In this document: piece by piece, positions 16,874 to 25,271 of the stretch
How positions within the stretch are numbered: the first letter of the stretch is position 1
How the letters are laid out: each line of letters starts with the position of its first letter
Position numbers and translations under genes: made by a program
The notes under the pieces: generated by a model
The model's input: only the letters and a program-made list of their open reading frames with translations
Told to the model about the DNA's origin: nothing
Databases searched by the model: none
Source of the DNA: Hymenobacter siberiensis
GTDB taxonomy: Bacteria > Bacteroidota > Bacteroidia > Cytophagales > Hymenobacteraceae
Length of the DNA stretch: 64,000 nucleotides
Reading direction: 5' to 3'
NCBI RefSeq assembly: GCF_018967865.2
Contig: NZ_JAHLZY020000001.1
Coordinates: 3,720,001 to 3,784,000 of the forward strand

Positions 16874-17572
16874 TTGGATTTTTCTGAACGCGCTGCCGGC
16901 CCGGAGCTGATGGACGACCTGACGCTGGCCAACGATGCCCTGCGCCAGAACCTCGACGAGCTGGAAACCATCAATACCTGGCTGGGCGGCTATGCGCCAG
17001 TGCTGAACGCGCTGCAACGCCTGAAAAGCCGGTTTCCGACCAGCCGGCCCCTGCGCCTGGCCGACCTGGGCAGCGGCGGCGGCGACACCCTGCGCCACGT
17101 AGCCCGCTGGGCCCGCAAAAACGGAATCGCCATAGAGCTGACGGGCATCGATGCCAATGCCTTTATGCTGGAATATGCCACGGCCAAAAGCCGGGAATAT
17201 CCCGAAATCAGCTACCGACAGTTCGACATTTTCTCCCCGGAGTTTCAGGCGCAGCCCTTCGATGTGCTGACGTGCAGCCTGTTCTGCCACCATTTTACCG
17301 ATGATGAGCTGGTGCCGCTGCTGCGGCAGTGGCACCAGCAGGCCGGCGTGGCCGTGGTCATCAACGACCTGCACCGGCACTGGCTGGCCTACCACAGCAT
17401 CAAGTGGCTGACGTGGCTACTGGGCGGCTCCTACCTCGTGCGACACGATGCGCCGCTGTCGGTGGCCCGCGCCTTCCGGCGGCAGAACTGGGTAGATTTG
17501 CTGGCGCGGGCAGGCATCACGAAGTACGAGCTGCGCTGGCGCTGGGCCTTTCGCTGGCAGGTGGTTTTTTAG
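16874..17572 (+). CDS. Class I SAM-dependent methyltransferase of the polyketide cluster
   Basis: The 232-residue protein carries motif I LADLGSGGGDTLRHVA, the acidic GIDANAF at the end of the second strand, and FDVLTCSLFCHHF as motif IV. I extend it to a TTG start at 16874, because the N-terminal FSER and MDD segments are typical of this family. The first ATG at 16910 would cut them off. It probably methylates the product of the polyketide synthase 76 bases upstream (compare SrsB). It is the last gene of the set and an IS element follows. Confidence 0.82.
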   Translation: MDFSERAAGPELMDDLTLANDALRQNLDELETINTWLGGYAPVLNALQRLKSRFPTSRPLRLADLGSGGGDTLRHVARWARKNGIAIELTGIDANAFMLEYATAKSREYPEISYRQFDIFSPEFQAQPFDVLTCSLFCHHFTDDELVPLLRQWHQQAGVAVVINDLHRHWLAYHSIKWLTWLLGGSYLVRHDAPLSVARAFRRQNWVDLLARAGITKYELRWRWAFRWQVVF

Positions 17573-17751
17573 GGGTTGGGTGAGCTGGCTGCTTATATTG
17601 ATACCCAAAACGAACGGTTTTTTAGCCCGCAGAAGGCGCAGAGGCAGCCAGACCGGTGTAAGCTAATCTGAGTGGTTTCAACGAGCCACTAACGGCTGCT
17701 TTTTCAGAATTATGTCCCGAAAGAATAGTCAAATAGTAAAACTTATGCGGC

Positions 17752-18213
17752 TTAATTAGCGGGATTCGCGCGCTCGTGTGCGAGATAAGCCCGGTGTGGG
17801 CTGCGGACGCGCAGGTTATGCAGCCCGCAGGCCACCACCATGACCGTATCGCGAAACCAGTCGCCGCGGACCCGCAGCTTGTCGCGCACCATGCGCAAGC
17901 GTTTGATGCCACTGTGCACGTGCTCAATCACCACGCGTAAGGGACTCAGCAGCTGGTTGTAAAGTTTCTGGGAAAAGGTCAGTTCGCCCTTCGGGGGCTT
18001 CTTGTGCGGCATCTCGACCAGCACCCCCGGCGGGCGATGGCCGAGCAAACCCAAATCCTGCCGCAGCACGCTGCCCGCCGGCAGGTGCAAGGGGTATTCG
18101 TCGGCCACTTTTTTGTCGTGCATGCGCCCTGATTCCGTGGGCGAGAGGTAGTGCAGATACTGCGTATCGTCGCACAAGGTGTTGTTTTTCAAGGCATAGA
18201 CTTTTTTTAGCAC
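17752..18213 (-). CDS. IS5-type transposase, C-terminal frame
   Basis: This 153-residue frame holds the second half of the DDE transposase: ESGRMHDKKVADEYPL with a catalytic Asp, DLGLLGHRPPGV, KKPPKGELTFSQK, and VIEHVHSGIKRLR with the catalytic Glu, ending in ACGLHNLRV. It overlaps the upstream frame and would be joined to it at a run of seven A residues (minus strand, about 18192-18198). Omitting one A there gives the family-like junction SAKKVYALKNN. Confidence 0.85.
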   Translation of the reverse strand: MLKKVYALKNNTLCDDTQYLHYLSPTESGRMHDKKVADEYPLHLPAGSVLRQDLGLLGHRPPGVLVEMPHKKPPKGELTFSQKLYNQLLSPLRVVIEHVHSGIKRLRMVRDKLRVRGDWFRDTVMVVACGLHNLRVRSPHRAYLAHERANPAN

Positions 18214-18697
18214 TATACTCTTCTTCTTGCCCTTCCCGGTCCGCGTTGCGCGGGATACCGCGTTCCACCCCGTCGTAGGTAAAGATCATATCGGGGTGCG
18301 CGGCCAGGCGCTGGGCCAGTTGCGCGCCGTCGCGCACGGGCGACAGGCCGCGGGCGGCCAGCGTTTGGTTGAGCACGTTGAGCAACGGGCCCGTCAGGCG
18401 GCTGACGCGGGTCTGCGAAACGCCAAAGCTGGCGGCTTGGTGCTCTTGCAACGAATTGGTTTTGAGATAGGTCAGCAAGAAGAAAAGCTTCGTGTCGGTA
18501 CCGGACAAGGTCGCATTGGCCCGCTCCCGATGGGCCGGGATGCGCCGCCGGGTGCCGTCGAGGGTGTGGTAGCGCTGATGCCGTTCCCAACGGGGCGCAA
18601 AGTCGGTGAGCAGGTCGTCAAATTCGGCGGGCAGCAGACTGGTTAAGGCCAGAAACTGCGTCGGCCGCTCGCGTAGGGCCAAATAATTCATCCCCAA
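17924..18697 (-). CDS. IS5-type transposase, N-terminal frame
   Basis: The first about 160 residues are family-like: a helix-turn-helix region (LQEHQAASFGVSQTRVSRL), then the first catalytic Asp in TYDGVERGI followed by EEEYSAKK. Past the A7 run the frame continues as a high-GC shadow of the other frame and is not meaningful. A functional transposase would need a frameshift at the A7 tract, by transcript slippage or ribosome shifting; otherwise the element is dead. Confidence 0.82.
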   Translation of the reverse strand: MGMNYLALRERPTQFLALTSLLPAEFDDLLTDFAPRWERHQRYHTLDGTRRRIPAHRERANATLSGTDTKLFFLLTYLKTNSLQEHQAASFGVSQTRVSRLTGPLLNVLNQTLAARGLSPVRDGAQLAQRLAAHPDMIFTYDGVERGIPRNADREGQEEEYSAKKSLCLEKQHLVRRYAVSALPLAHGIRAHARQKSGRRIPLAPAGGQRAAAGFGFARPSPAGGAGRDAAQEAPEGRTDLFPETLQPAAESLTRGD

Positions 18698-18807
18698 AAG
18701 TACGGCCCGGTCTCACGCACCAGTATAGCTAACTTTGCCGCATCAGCACTAATGGACGGTAAAAAACATAGTACTGAACCGGATTTGACTGGGCAGTCTT
18801 TTCTACT

Positions 18808-19305
18808 TCATTTCCTGCCACTGTCGGCGCTGACCAACGTACTGGTCGAGCGCTTTTTGGCGGGTGACCGCATGGAAACCAACACCGTATAGGATACGGC
18901 AACGGGGCGGCCATGCAACTGGCCCGGCGTGAAGGTTGGCAGCTGGCGCACGGCGGTCAGAGTGGCCTCGTCGCAGCGGCCGCCCACCCCTTTCAGCAGG
19001 CGGGCATCGGTGACAGCCCCGGCCGCCGTCACCACGAAGGTTACGAACACGCGGCTCTCGCCGCAGCCCCCGGCCCCGGCGGCGCTCAGCCGGTCCCGGA
19101 TAGCCGCCGCCACGGCCGCGCCGCTGCCCCCGTAGCCCGGCAGCTGGGGCATCCGCTCGACGTAGGTGTATACTTTAGCTGAATCGGCAGGCCCGGAACG
19201 GACCGGCCGGGGGACGGACTGGACCGCCCCCGCCGCGGAGCCCGACAGCGCGCCAAACAGGATGGCAGTCAGGCCGAATAAACGCCAGAAAGTTACTGAA
19301 TTCAT
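18808..19305 (-). CDS. Exported protein with TonB C-terminal domain
   Basis: The 165-residue protein has an N-terminal hydrophobic segment (LTAILFGALSGSAAG) and a TonB-type C-terminal domain: VYTYVERMPQLPGYGG, VFVTFVVTAAGAVTDARLLKG, ATLTAVRQLPTFTPGQ and a YTVLV strand. Two Cys (in GGCGES and GGRCDE) could form a disulfide in the periplasm. Full TonB proteins have a long Pro-rich spacer, which is absent here. A role as a stand-alone energy-transducer-like domain is likely, but a partner receptor is not adjacent. Confidence 0.78.
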   Translation of the reverse strand: MNSVTFWRLFGLTAILFGALSGSAAGAVQSVPRPVRSGPADSAKVYTYVERMPQLPGYGGSGAAVAAAIRDRLSAAGAGGCGESRVFVTFVVTAAGAVTDARLLKGVGGRCDEATLTAVRQLPTFTPGQLHGRPVAVSYTVLVSMRSPAKKRSTSTLVSADSGRK

Positions 19306-19376
19306 ACCCTAAGATAAGACCGTCTGGCTACTGCAACGGCCGCCCGCCCTCTCCGCGCCTCCTACTCGTTACTGCT

Positions 19377-19411
19377 GCTGCTCTTTCGGAATTATACTCC
19401 AAAAGAGCAGC
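19377..19411. repeat. Hairpin of the CTCTTTCGGA family
   Basis: The arms GCTGCTCTTTCGGA / TCCAAAAGAGCAGC surround an AT-rich loop. It resembles the elements at 58852-58986 and may act as a terminator between the HDAC-like and TonB-domain genes. Confidence 0.5.
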
Positions 19412-19439
19412 GAGCGGGAGCTGTACCAACTGCTTCCCG

Positions 19440-20339
19440 CTAAAAAAGCCCGGCGGCTACCCGGTAGGTATTAGCGTGGGCTTCTATGATGTCGATGATG
19501 CGTTCGGAATAGCCGCCGCCCATGCACACCACCACGGGCAGGCAGTGGCGGTGGCAGAGGCCGAGCACCAGCTCGTCGCGCCGGCGGCAGCCTTCGCGGG
19601 TGAGGGCCAGGTGGCCGAGCTTGTCGGTGGCCAGCACATCGACGCCGGCCAGGTAGAACACGAAATCAGGCTGCACTTCATCCAGCAGGCGGGGCAGGGT
19701 TTCGGCTAGTAGCTTGAGGTAGTGGGCGTCGTCGGTGCCGTCGGGCAGGGGGAGGTCGAGGTCGGAGGCTTCTTTGCGGGCGGGGTAGTTACGGCCGCCG
19801 TGCACGGAAAAGGTGAACACGCGGGGCTCGTGCTGAAAGATGGCAGCCGTACCGTTGCCCTGGTGCACGTCGAGGTCCACGATGAGGATTTTCTGTGCGT
19901 GGCCGTACGCCAGCAGCCAGGCCGCGGCGGCAGCCTGGTCGTTCAGCAGGCAAAAGCCTTCGCCCCGCGCCCGAAACGCGTGGTGCGTGCCGCCCGCAAT
20001 GTTGAACGCCACGCCGTGCACCAGCGCCATCCGGGCCGCCTCAATGGTGCCGCCCAGGATGGTGATTTCGCGCTCGAACAGCTCGCGTGACCACGGAAAA
20101 CCGGTGGCCCGCTCCTCCTGCCGGGTGAGCTGGCCGGTGCGCAGGCGGTGATAGTAGTCGGTATCGTGCACCCGTAGGATGTCCTCGTCGGGCGGGGGTT
20201 GAGCCACGAAAAAATCGGCGGCGGTGGCGGTGCCTTCGTGCAGGAGCTGCCCGGGCAACAGCTCGTACTTGAGCATGGGAAAACGGTGGCCGGCGGGCAG
20301 TGGGTGGGCGTAGCAGGGCGCAAAAGCAATGGGCAGCAT
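19440..20339 (-). CDS. Histone deacetylase-family (acetylpolyamine amidohydrolase-like) metallohydrolase
   Basis: The 299-residue enzyme has the arginase/deacetylase fold motifs: GGTHHAF with the active-site His pair, DLDVHQGNGTA with the zinc ligands, FSVHGGRNYPARKE, and YLAGVDVLATDKLGHL with the further Asp. It should remove acetyl groups from lysine-like or polyamine substrates; the bacterial substrate is not predictable. I chose the ATG at 20339 (MLPIAFAPCY) over an upstream one because the family starts there. The C-terminal end IIEAHANTYR is echoed by a gene fragment at 33630. Confidence 0.88.
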   Translation of the reverse strand: MLPIAFAPCYAHPLPAGHRFPMLKYELLPGQLLHEGTATAADFFVAQPPPDEDILRVHDTDYYHRLRTGQLTRQEERATGFPWSRELFEREITILGGTIEAARMALVHGVAFNIAGGTHHAFRARGEGFCLLNDQAAAAAWLLAYGHAQKILIVDLDVHQGNGTAAIFQHEPRVFTFSVHGGRNYPARKEASDLDLPLPDGTDDAHYLKLLAETLPRLLDEVQPDFVFYLAGVDVLATDKLGHLALTREGCRRRDELVLGLCHRHCLPVVVCMGGGYSERIIDIIEAHANTYRVAAGLF

Positions 20340-20487
20340 CGGGGCAAAAGTGGGTGAGATGGCTGGGGGACTCAATCCCCCAATTTTGTAACACAAAACT
20401 TACCCTAAATGCTTGTCTTTGTGCGCGCCGGTGTGCTTCTTGCCGGTGCGAATACGGCCACCAGCTACTGGCAAAGCTGAGGAAACC

Positions 20488-20548
20488 CCAGAGACATCAA
20501 AAAAACGCCCCGACTACTGAAGTCGGGGCGTTTTTTTGATGTCTCTGG
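20488..20548. terminator. Terminator with 28-bp perfect arms
   Basis: Perfect arms of 28 bases (core ACGCCCCGACT / AGTCGGGGCGT, A7 and T7 tracts inside the stem) and a 5-base loop. It stands between the PepSY-like gene and the HDAC-like gene, both leftward, and ends transcription from the former or from the right. Confidence 0.8.
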
Positions 20549-20761
20549 TAATGCGGGGTATGATGGGAGTTCGCCCATGCGCTGTTTTTATTGGGCCTGC
20601 GCCCGGTCCACGGTGGCGGTGGCTTCCGGCGGCACGCCCACCGAATGTCGCCCGGCTTTGCATACAAAAATGGCGGCCTGACTGAGCGGGCATTTTTTGC
20701 TTTTATCGCCCCAAAAACGCCAATCCACCGATTACCAAAGGATAATGTCTGCGCGCCTCGT

Positions 20762-21208
20762 CTATTGCTGGCGGGGGCGCGGAACTTTCACTCCGTTGGC
20801 CATCAACACGATGGTGTTGCTGATAAAGCTTTCGAAGGTAGCCAGCTCGTAGGTAGTGCCCCCGGTGCGGGCATTGGTGATTTCGACGGCTTGGCAGATG
20901 ATGCGGCTCGGATAGTAATTGGTGAGGGTGCGGCGCACTGGCAGCGGAAGGGTGCTGGGCTCTACAATGGTGCCGGTGGCTTCGACATCGCCATTGGTGC
21001 TGAACCTGACCAGCCGAAAGGCCTGGCTTTGTGTGTAGCTGGCCTGATACCAGCCCTGGGCGCGTTTCCATTTTACGTGGCGGGCCTCCGGATACAGCTT
21101 TTGCAGGGCCACAAAGGCCAGCGGGGGCACCTGGGCATCGGGAATGCCCTGCGCCGGCGCAACCTGCCCCCACAAAAGGGCCGCCAGAAGCAATAAGGTA
21201 GTTTTCAT
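20762..21208 (-). CDS. Exported PepSY-like / BLIP-like small protein
   Basis: The 148-residue protein has a signal peptide (MKTTLLLLAALLWGQVAPAQ) and a compact domain with LQKLYPEARHVKWKRAQGWYQASY, then a second half TLTNYYPSRIICQAVEI. This is the pattern of the Bacteroidota PepSY-like putative beta-lactamase-inhibitor-like family, which has no proven function. It should act in the periplasm. It is monocistronic and not linked to the ABC operon that follows at 21379. Confidence 0.68.
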   Translation of the reverse strand: MKTTLLLLAALLWGQVAPAQGIPDAQVPPLAFVALQKLYPEARHVKWKRAQGWYQASYTQSQAFRLVRFSTNGDVEATGTIVEPSTLPLPVRRTLTNYYPSRIICQAVEITNARTGGTTYELATFESFISNTIVLMANGVKVPRPRQQ

Positions 21209-21378
21209 AACGGTATAGGCGCGGGAAACGCTGGTGGGGGCGCACGGCCTGGGCCAAAAGCACCCACTCCCTTACTACCTGAGCATGCAAAAACGCATCA
21301 TCGGGGGGATGAGTTTTGTCAACTGCGGCCTACCGTGCCGGCTGCGGGCTAGTGGATAACAACTGTTGCACATAAGCA

Positions 21379-22056
21379 TCAGCTAATAATGCGCCCATCC
21401 TCCATCTCAATAATGCGGTGTGTTTTGGCGGCGAAGTCGTTGTCGTGCGTTACGATGAGCAGGGCCTGGTGGTAGGTTTCGGCCAGCTCCTTGAAGATGT
21501 CGAACACGATTTCGCCGTTTTTCTGGTCGAGGTTGCCGGTGGGCTCGTCGCCGAGGATGATGAGCGGGTCGTTTATCAGGGCGCGGGCAATGGCGACGCG
21601 CTGCTTCTGGCCGCCCGACAGCTGGTTGGGCTTCTTGAGCGCCTCGCTTTCGATGCCCAGAATCTTTAGCTTCTCGTAGGCGCGGTGCTCGATTTCCGGA
21701 TTCGATAATTTGCCCAGCTTTTCGGCGGGCAGCATCACGTTGCGCAGCACCGAAAACTCGTTCAGCAAGTAGTGAAACTGGAACACGAAGCCGATTTGCT
21801 CGTTACGCACGCGGGCCAGCGCGGCCTCTTTTTTGCCCCGCATCGGCACACCGTCAATCAATAGCTCGCCCTCATAGGCAGTGTCCATGGTGGAAAGGAT
21901 GTAGAGCAGCGTGGACTTGCCGCAGCCCGACTTGCCCACCACGGCCGCAAACTCGCCCCGGTTCAGGGCAAACGACACGTCGTGCAGCACCTGCACCCGC
22001 ACGGGGTCGTCGAAATACTTGATTAGCTGGCGGGCTTCAATTGCGGGGGTGTCCAT
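21379..22056 (-). CDS. ABC transporter ATPase (LolD/MacB-like)
   Basis: The 225-residue ATPase has Walker [10 protein letters not shown], signature [15 protein letters not shown], Walker [14 protein letters not shown] and the H-loop [12 protein letters not shown]. The start is the ATG at 22056, one base after the stop of the permease gene. It powers the permease encoded immediately upstream. Together with the membrane-fusion lipoprotein it forms a tripartite exporter of the MacAB/DevBCA kind. The cargo is unknown. Confidence 0.92.
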   Translation of the reverse strand: MDTPAIEARQLIKYFDDPVRVQVLHDVSFALNRGEFAAVVGKSGCGKSTLLYILSTMDTAYEGELLIDGVPMRGKKEAALARVRNEQIGFVFQFHYLLNEFSVLRNVMLPAEKLGKLSNPEIEHRAYEKLKILGIESEALKKPNQLSGGQKQRVAIARALINDPLIILGDEPTGNLDQKNGEIVFDIFKELAETYHQALLIVTHDNDFAAKTHRIIEMEDGRIIS

Positions 22057-22057
22057 G

Positions 22058-23320
22058 TTACTTGCCTCGGATGATGTCGACCGGGTCGACCCGGCTGGCC
22101 TTACGGGCCGGGAAATACCCCGCCAGGTAGGTGGTAATGAGCGAGAAAACCGCCCCAATGCCGTAGAAAACCGGGTTGAAACTGACCGGGTAGAAGTGCA
22201 CCGTGGGCAGCGAGGCCGGGTGAAACGGCACGTAGGAAATCAGGACCGAGAGCCCGAAGCCGAACAGCAGCCCCGCCGCGCCGCCCGACAGCCCAATGGC
22301 CAGCGCCACCGCCACAAACAGCCGCTGCACATCGGCCCCCGAAAACCCAATGGCCTTGAAGATGGCAATAGTGTCCATCTTCTCGTAAATCATCATGTTC
22401 AGGATGTTATAAATCCCGAAGCCCGCCACAATCAGCAGCGTGATACCCACGGTGTACGAAATGAGCGTGCGGATGAAGGTGCCGGTTTCGAACTGCGAAT
22501 TGGCAGTTTGGATGTCCAGGGCCTGCACGTCGTAGCGCTGCGCGTATTCCCTGGCCAGCTGCGGGGCCAGGCTGAAATCGTGGAGCTTCACCTGCACGTC
22601 GGTGACGTAGTTGTTGGCTTCGCCGAGCAGCTTTTGGGCCGTGAGCAGAGAGGTGTAGCTCTGTACTTTATCGACCTCCAGGATGCCCGACTGAAACAAG
22701 CCAACGACCTTGAGCGGCACGCGGTTGCCCTTCACGGTCGTGATTTGCACGATATCGCCCACACCTACCAGCATGAGGTCGGCGGCGGCTTTGCCGAGGA
22801 TGATGCTATTGGACACGGTACTGATGCTGAGCAGGTTGCCGGCCACCACGTAGTCGCCAAAGGCAAAAAGCCGGTTTTCCTGCTCCACTTCAATACCGCT
22901 GATGGTGCCGGTGAGGTTGATGGTACCCACGTTGTAGAATACCTGGGCCTGGGTTTTGGGGGCCACGCCGCGCACGCGTGGGTCGTGGCGCAGGGCCGCG
23001 ATGATGGCCCCGGCGTTGTGAATGCGCGGCAGCTCGTTGCTGGGCCTGATGGAACGGATAAAATTGTGCTGCCGTGGCCCGGGCGCGGTATACCGGTCGA
23101 TGGGCTGCTGCGGGGCCGGCTGCACCTCGTTGTAGAGGCGCACGTGGGGCGTGCGGTTGAGTACCAGCCCATCGAGCAGCTGGTTGAGGCCCGCCATGAA
23201 GCTGAGCAGCGCAATGAACATGGTGATGCTGAACGTGACGCCAACGGCCGCCACCAGCGACTGCCGCCCACGGGCCAGCAGCAGCGACAGGGCCACATCG
23301 TAGAGCAGGGGCAGCTTCAT
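22058..23320 (-). CDS. ABC transporter permease (MacB/FtsX type)
   Basis: The 420-residue permease has an N-terminal membrane helix (residues about 20-45), a large periplasmic domain, and three C-terminal helices (ISYTVGITLLIVAGFGIYNIL, then the VALAIGLSGGAAGLLFGFG and GIGAVFSLITTYLAG spans). It ends in the family motif PARKASRVDPVDIIRGK. The EKMDTIAIFKAIGFSG coupling helix contacts the ATPase. The start overlaps the adaptor gene by 4 bases and the stop is one base from the ATPase start, indicating one operon. Confidence 0.92.
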   Translation of the reverse strand: MKLPLLYDVALSLLLARGRQSLVAAVGVTFSITMFIALLSFMAGLNQLLDGLVLNRTPHVRLYNEVQPAPQQPIDRYTAPGPRQHNFIRSIRPSNELPRIHNAGAIIAALRHDPRVRGVAPKTQAQVFYNVGTINLTGTISGIEVEQENRLFAFGDYVVAGNLLSISTVSNSIILGKAAADLMLVGVGDIVQITTVKGNRVPLKVVGLFQSGILEVDKVQSYTSLLTAQKLLGEANNYVTDVQVKLHDFSLAPQLAREYAQRYDVQALDIQTANSQFETGTFIRTLISYTVGITLLIVAGFGIYNILNMMIYEKMDTIAIFKAIGFSGADVQRLFVAVALAIGLSGGAAGLLFGFGLSVLISYVPFHPASLPTVHFYPVSFNPVFYGIGAVFSLITTYLAGYFPARKASRVDPVDIIRGK

Positions 23321-24438
23321 TTCGCGGGGGCTGTAAGTTCGTCGGCGGGCGTCAGGCCTGCCAGGATTTCCACCATCTGATAATCGCGCAGGCCGGTTTT
23401 CACCCGCGCCAGCTGACCGTTGGCCCTGCGCACCGTGGAGTCGTCGACCAACAGGCGGCGCGGAATCAGCAGGGCCCTGGACTTGGTTTGCAGCACGATG
23501 TTGACCTCGAAGCTCACGAACGGATACAGCACCGGCGGCTGGCGTACGAAGGTCGCATTCACCTGAAACGTGCGGCTGCCGGCGTTCATCATCGGCGAAA
23601 TGGCGCTGACGCGGGCCGTGAACACCTGCCCCTTGTAGCTATCCAGCGTGACCAGCACCAGCTGACCGGGGCGGATTTTCACGATGTCGGACTCGTCTAC
23701 CTGCATTTCGAGCACGAAGTGGCGGGCGTCGCCCAGCAGGGCTAGCGGCGTTTGGGGCGTCACGGCCTCGCCCTTTTCGCGGTAGAGTTGGTACACGATA
23801 CCGTTTACTTTGCTGCGCAGGACGAAGTCGCTGGCCTGCCGCTGGGCAATCTGGAGGTTTTTGCGCGACTGCGCGGCCCCGAAATCGAGCTGTTTTTTAA
23901 GTGTCTGGTAGTTGAGCACGGCCGACTCGTAGGCGGCTCGGGAGCCAGCATAGGCCAGCTCGCGCTGCTCCAGCGTCTGCTTCGTGCCGATGGTCTGCTG
24001 CCAGAGCTGGCGCTGGCGCGTGAGCTGCAGCTGGTCGTTCTGCATGGTGCGGCGTTGCAGGGCAATGCGCTGGCGGGCCTCTTCGAGCTGGCTTTGGTTG
24101 GCGGCCACGGCGGCATAGCGGGCGGCCAGGGCGGCGTTTTCCTGATTGAGCTGCTGCACATCGCTGGCAATGGAGAGCAGCGGCGTACCCACCCGCACCG
24201 AGTCGCCCTCGTGCACCAACACCGTTTGAATAATGCCGCCGCCGGTGGCAAATGCCTGGTACTGCTGCCCGCTCTTGACGGTGCCAGCCGCGTACACCGA
24301 CTCCGAAATAGCCGACCAGACTGGTTTCACCCGCTCGGCCTTATCCCGGCAGCCGACCAAAGCCACGAGTAGCAGCAGCAGCCAGCGCCCGGGTGGCACG
24401 GCAGACGGGCAAGATGTTCGGTGTCGGTTGAGGTTCAT
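23317..24438 (-). CDS. Periplasmic adaptor lipoprotein (HlyD/MacA-like) of the ABC exporter
   Basis: From the ATG at 24438 the 373-residue protein has a signal with lipobox LVALVGC, a barrel-sandwich (YAAGTVKSGQQYQAF, VHEGDSVRVGTPLLSI), a long coiled-coil hairpin rich in Gln and Arg (about residues 95-200), and the returning lipoyl half (VNGIVYQLYREKGEAV). It links the inner-membrane permease to an outer-membrane channel that is not encoded here. It is the first gene of the three-gene operon. Confidence 0.88.
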   Translation of the reverse strand: MNLNRHRTSCPSAVPPGRWLLLLLVALVGCRDKAERVKPVWSAISESVYAAGTVKSGQQYQAFATGGGIIQTVLVHEGDSVRVGTPLLSIASDVQQLNQENAALAARYAAVAANQSQLEEARQRIALQRRTMQNDQLQLTRQRQLWQQTIGTKQTLEQRELAYAGSRAAYESAVLNYQTLKKQLDFGAAQSRKNLQIAQRQASDFVLRSKVNGIVYQLYREKGEAVTPQTPLALLGDARHFVLEMQVDESDIVKIRPGQLVLVTLDSYKGQVFTARVSAISPMMNAGSRTFQVNATFVRQPPVLYPFVSFEVNIVLQTKSRALLIPRRLLVDDSTVRRANGQLARVKTGLRDYQMVEILAGLTPADELTAPAK

Positions 24439-24721
24439 GGGCTGACACGCGGCAATCGGGGGCCCCGTTTTCAAGAGGGAAATAAGATAATTACTCGCTC
24501 CGGCAGGCTGCTCCGGCAGGCTGATTGATGGAGCAGGTGATAATGCATAAGCGGCTGTTTTAGTAGCTGATGTTACGCAGTGGCGGCTGCTGGTTTGGTT
24601 GCTGGCTGCTAGTTGTTGGCAGAACGCGGTTGAGCCGTTTCTCAGGACGCGAAACCAGCAACCGGAAACAAGAAACTAAGTGCAGTTTCTGACCCAATAG
24701 CTGCCGGCGTAACATCAATAA

Positions 24722-25220
24722 TTAGGCTAACACGGCCGTATTGGCTCCCAGAATCTCGCGGGCCTGCGCCACCTCGGCGGCGGTGCCGTGGGCCAGGAGC
24801 ATGTATTTCCCCACCTTGATTTCGGTTTCGTACTCCAGCACGCTGTTGTCGGGCACGCCCAGGCTCACCAGCGCCGCGCCCAGGGCACTCACGCCGCCTA
24901 CCACCACGGCGCCTTCCAGCGCGCCCACCAGCATGCCCACCAGCGGCCCGGCCAGCACGAGCGGACCCACGCCCGGAATAAGGATGAAGGCGGAGCCCAT
25001 CAGCATGCCCCATATGCTGCCCCAGAAGGCCCCATTGCCGCCCCATTTCATTATACGGTCCCATATTGTAGTAGCCCACCACGTTTTCCTCGGCGTGGTA
25101 GTCGCGGCCCAAAATAGAGAGCTGCTGCATGTTGAAACTGTGATGCTGGAGCTTTTTAACGGCCTGCTCGGCTTGCTCGTGGGTGTCGTAGAGCGCGGTC
25201 ATTACGGGGGCCTGGTTCAT
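24722..25220 (-). pseudogene. General-stress-protein-like gene (GSP17M/DUF1269-like) broken by a frameshift
   Basis: The N-terminal part from the ATG at 25220 reads MNQAPVMTALYDTHEQAEQA and goes on to DYHAEENVVGYYN, typical of the heat-induced or general-stress ferredoxin-like domain. The continuation is in another frame: DRIMKWGGNGAFWGSIWG, then two glycine-rich membrane spans (AFILIPGVGPLVLAGPLVGM) and a C-terminal EIKVGKYMLLAHG domain. The shift is at GGG on the coding strand (25060-25062); five G residues would restore MGDRIMKW. So a 2-base loss, a sequencing error or a slippage site is likely. A run of ten C lies just upstream of the start. Confidence 0.75.
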
Positions 25221-25230
25221 ATAAAAGTTT

Positions 25231-25240
25231 GGGGGGGGGG
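25231..25240. repeat. Homopolymer of ten G (ten C on the coding strand)
   Basis: The run sits 11-20 bases upstream of the ATG at 25220. Such tracts change length by slippage and could alter translation or promoter spacing of the stress gene. Confidence 0.9.
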
Positions 25241-25271
25241 TGAGGTAGTTGAATGAGGAGAAAATTGGCAA

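Larger units (their letters stand above)
17745..18743 (-). mobile_element. IS5-family insertion sequence, about 1.0 kb
   Basis: The element carries two overlapping transposase frames. Imperfect terminal inverted repeats are ATGCGGCTTAATTAGC (17745-17760) and the reverse complement of GCTAACTTTGCCGCAT (18728-18743), with 13 of 16 positions matching. The stop codon of the transposase lies inside the left repeat, as in compact IS elements. A clear target duplication was not found, so the exact ends are uncertain. It separates the polyketide cluster from the TonB-domain gene. Confidence 0.75.

Noticed and set aside
21911..23380. 489-residue plus-strand frame across the ABC operon
   Set aside because: Antisense to two well-supported ABC transporter genes; it is His/Gly/Arg-rich, as expected for shadow translation.
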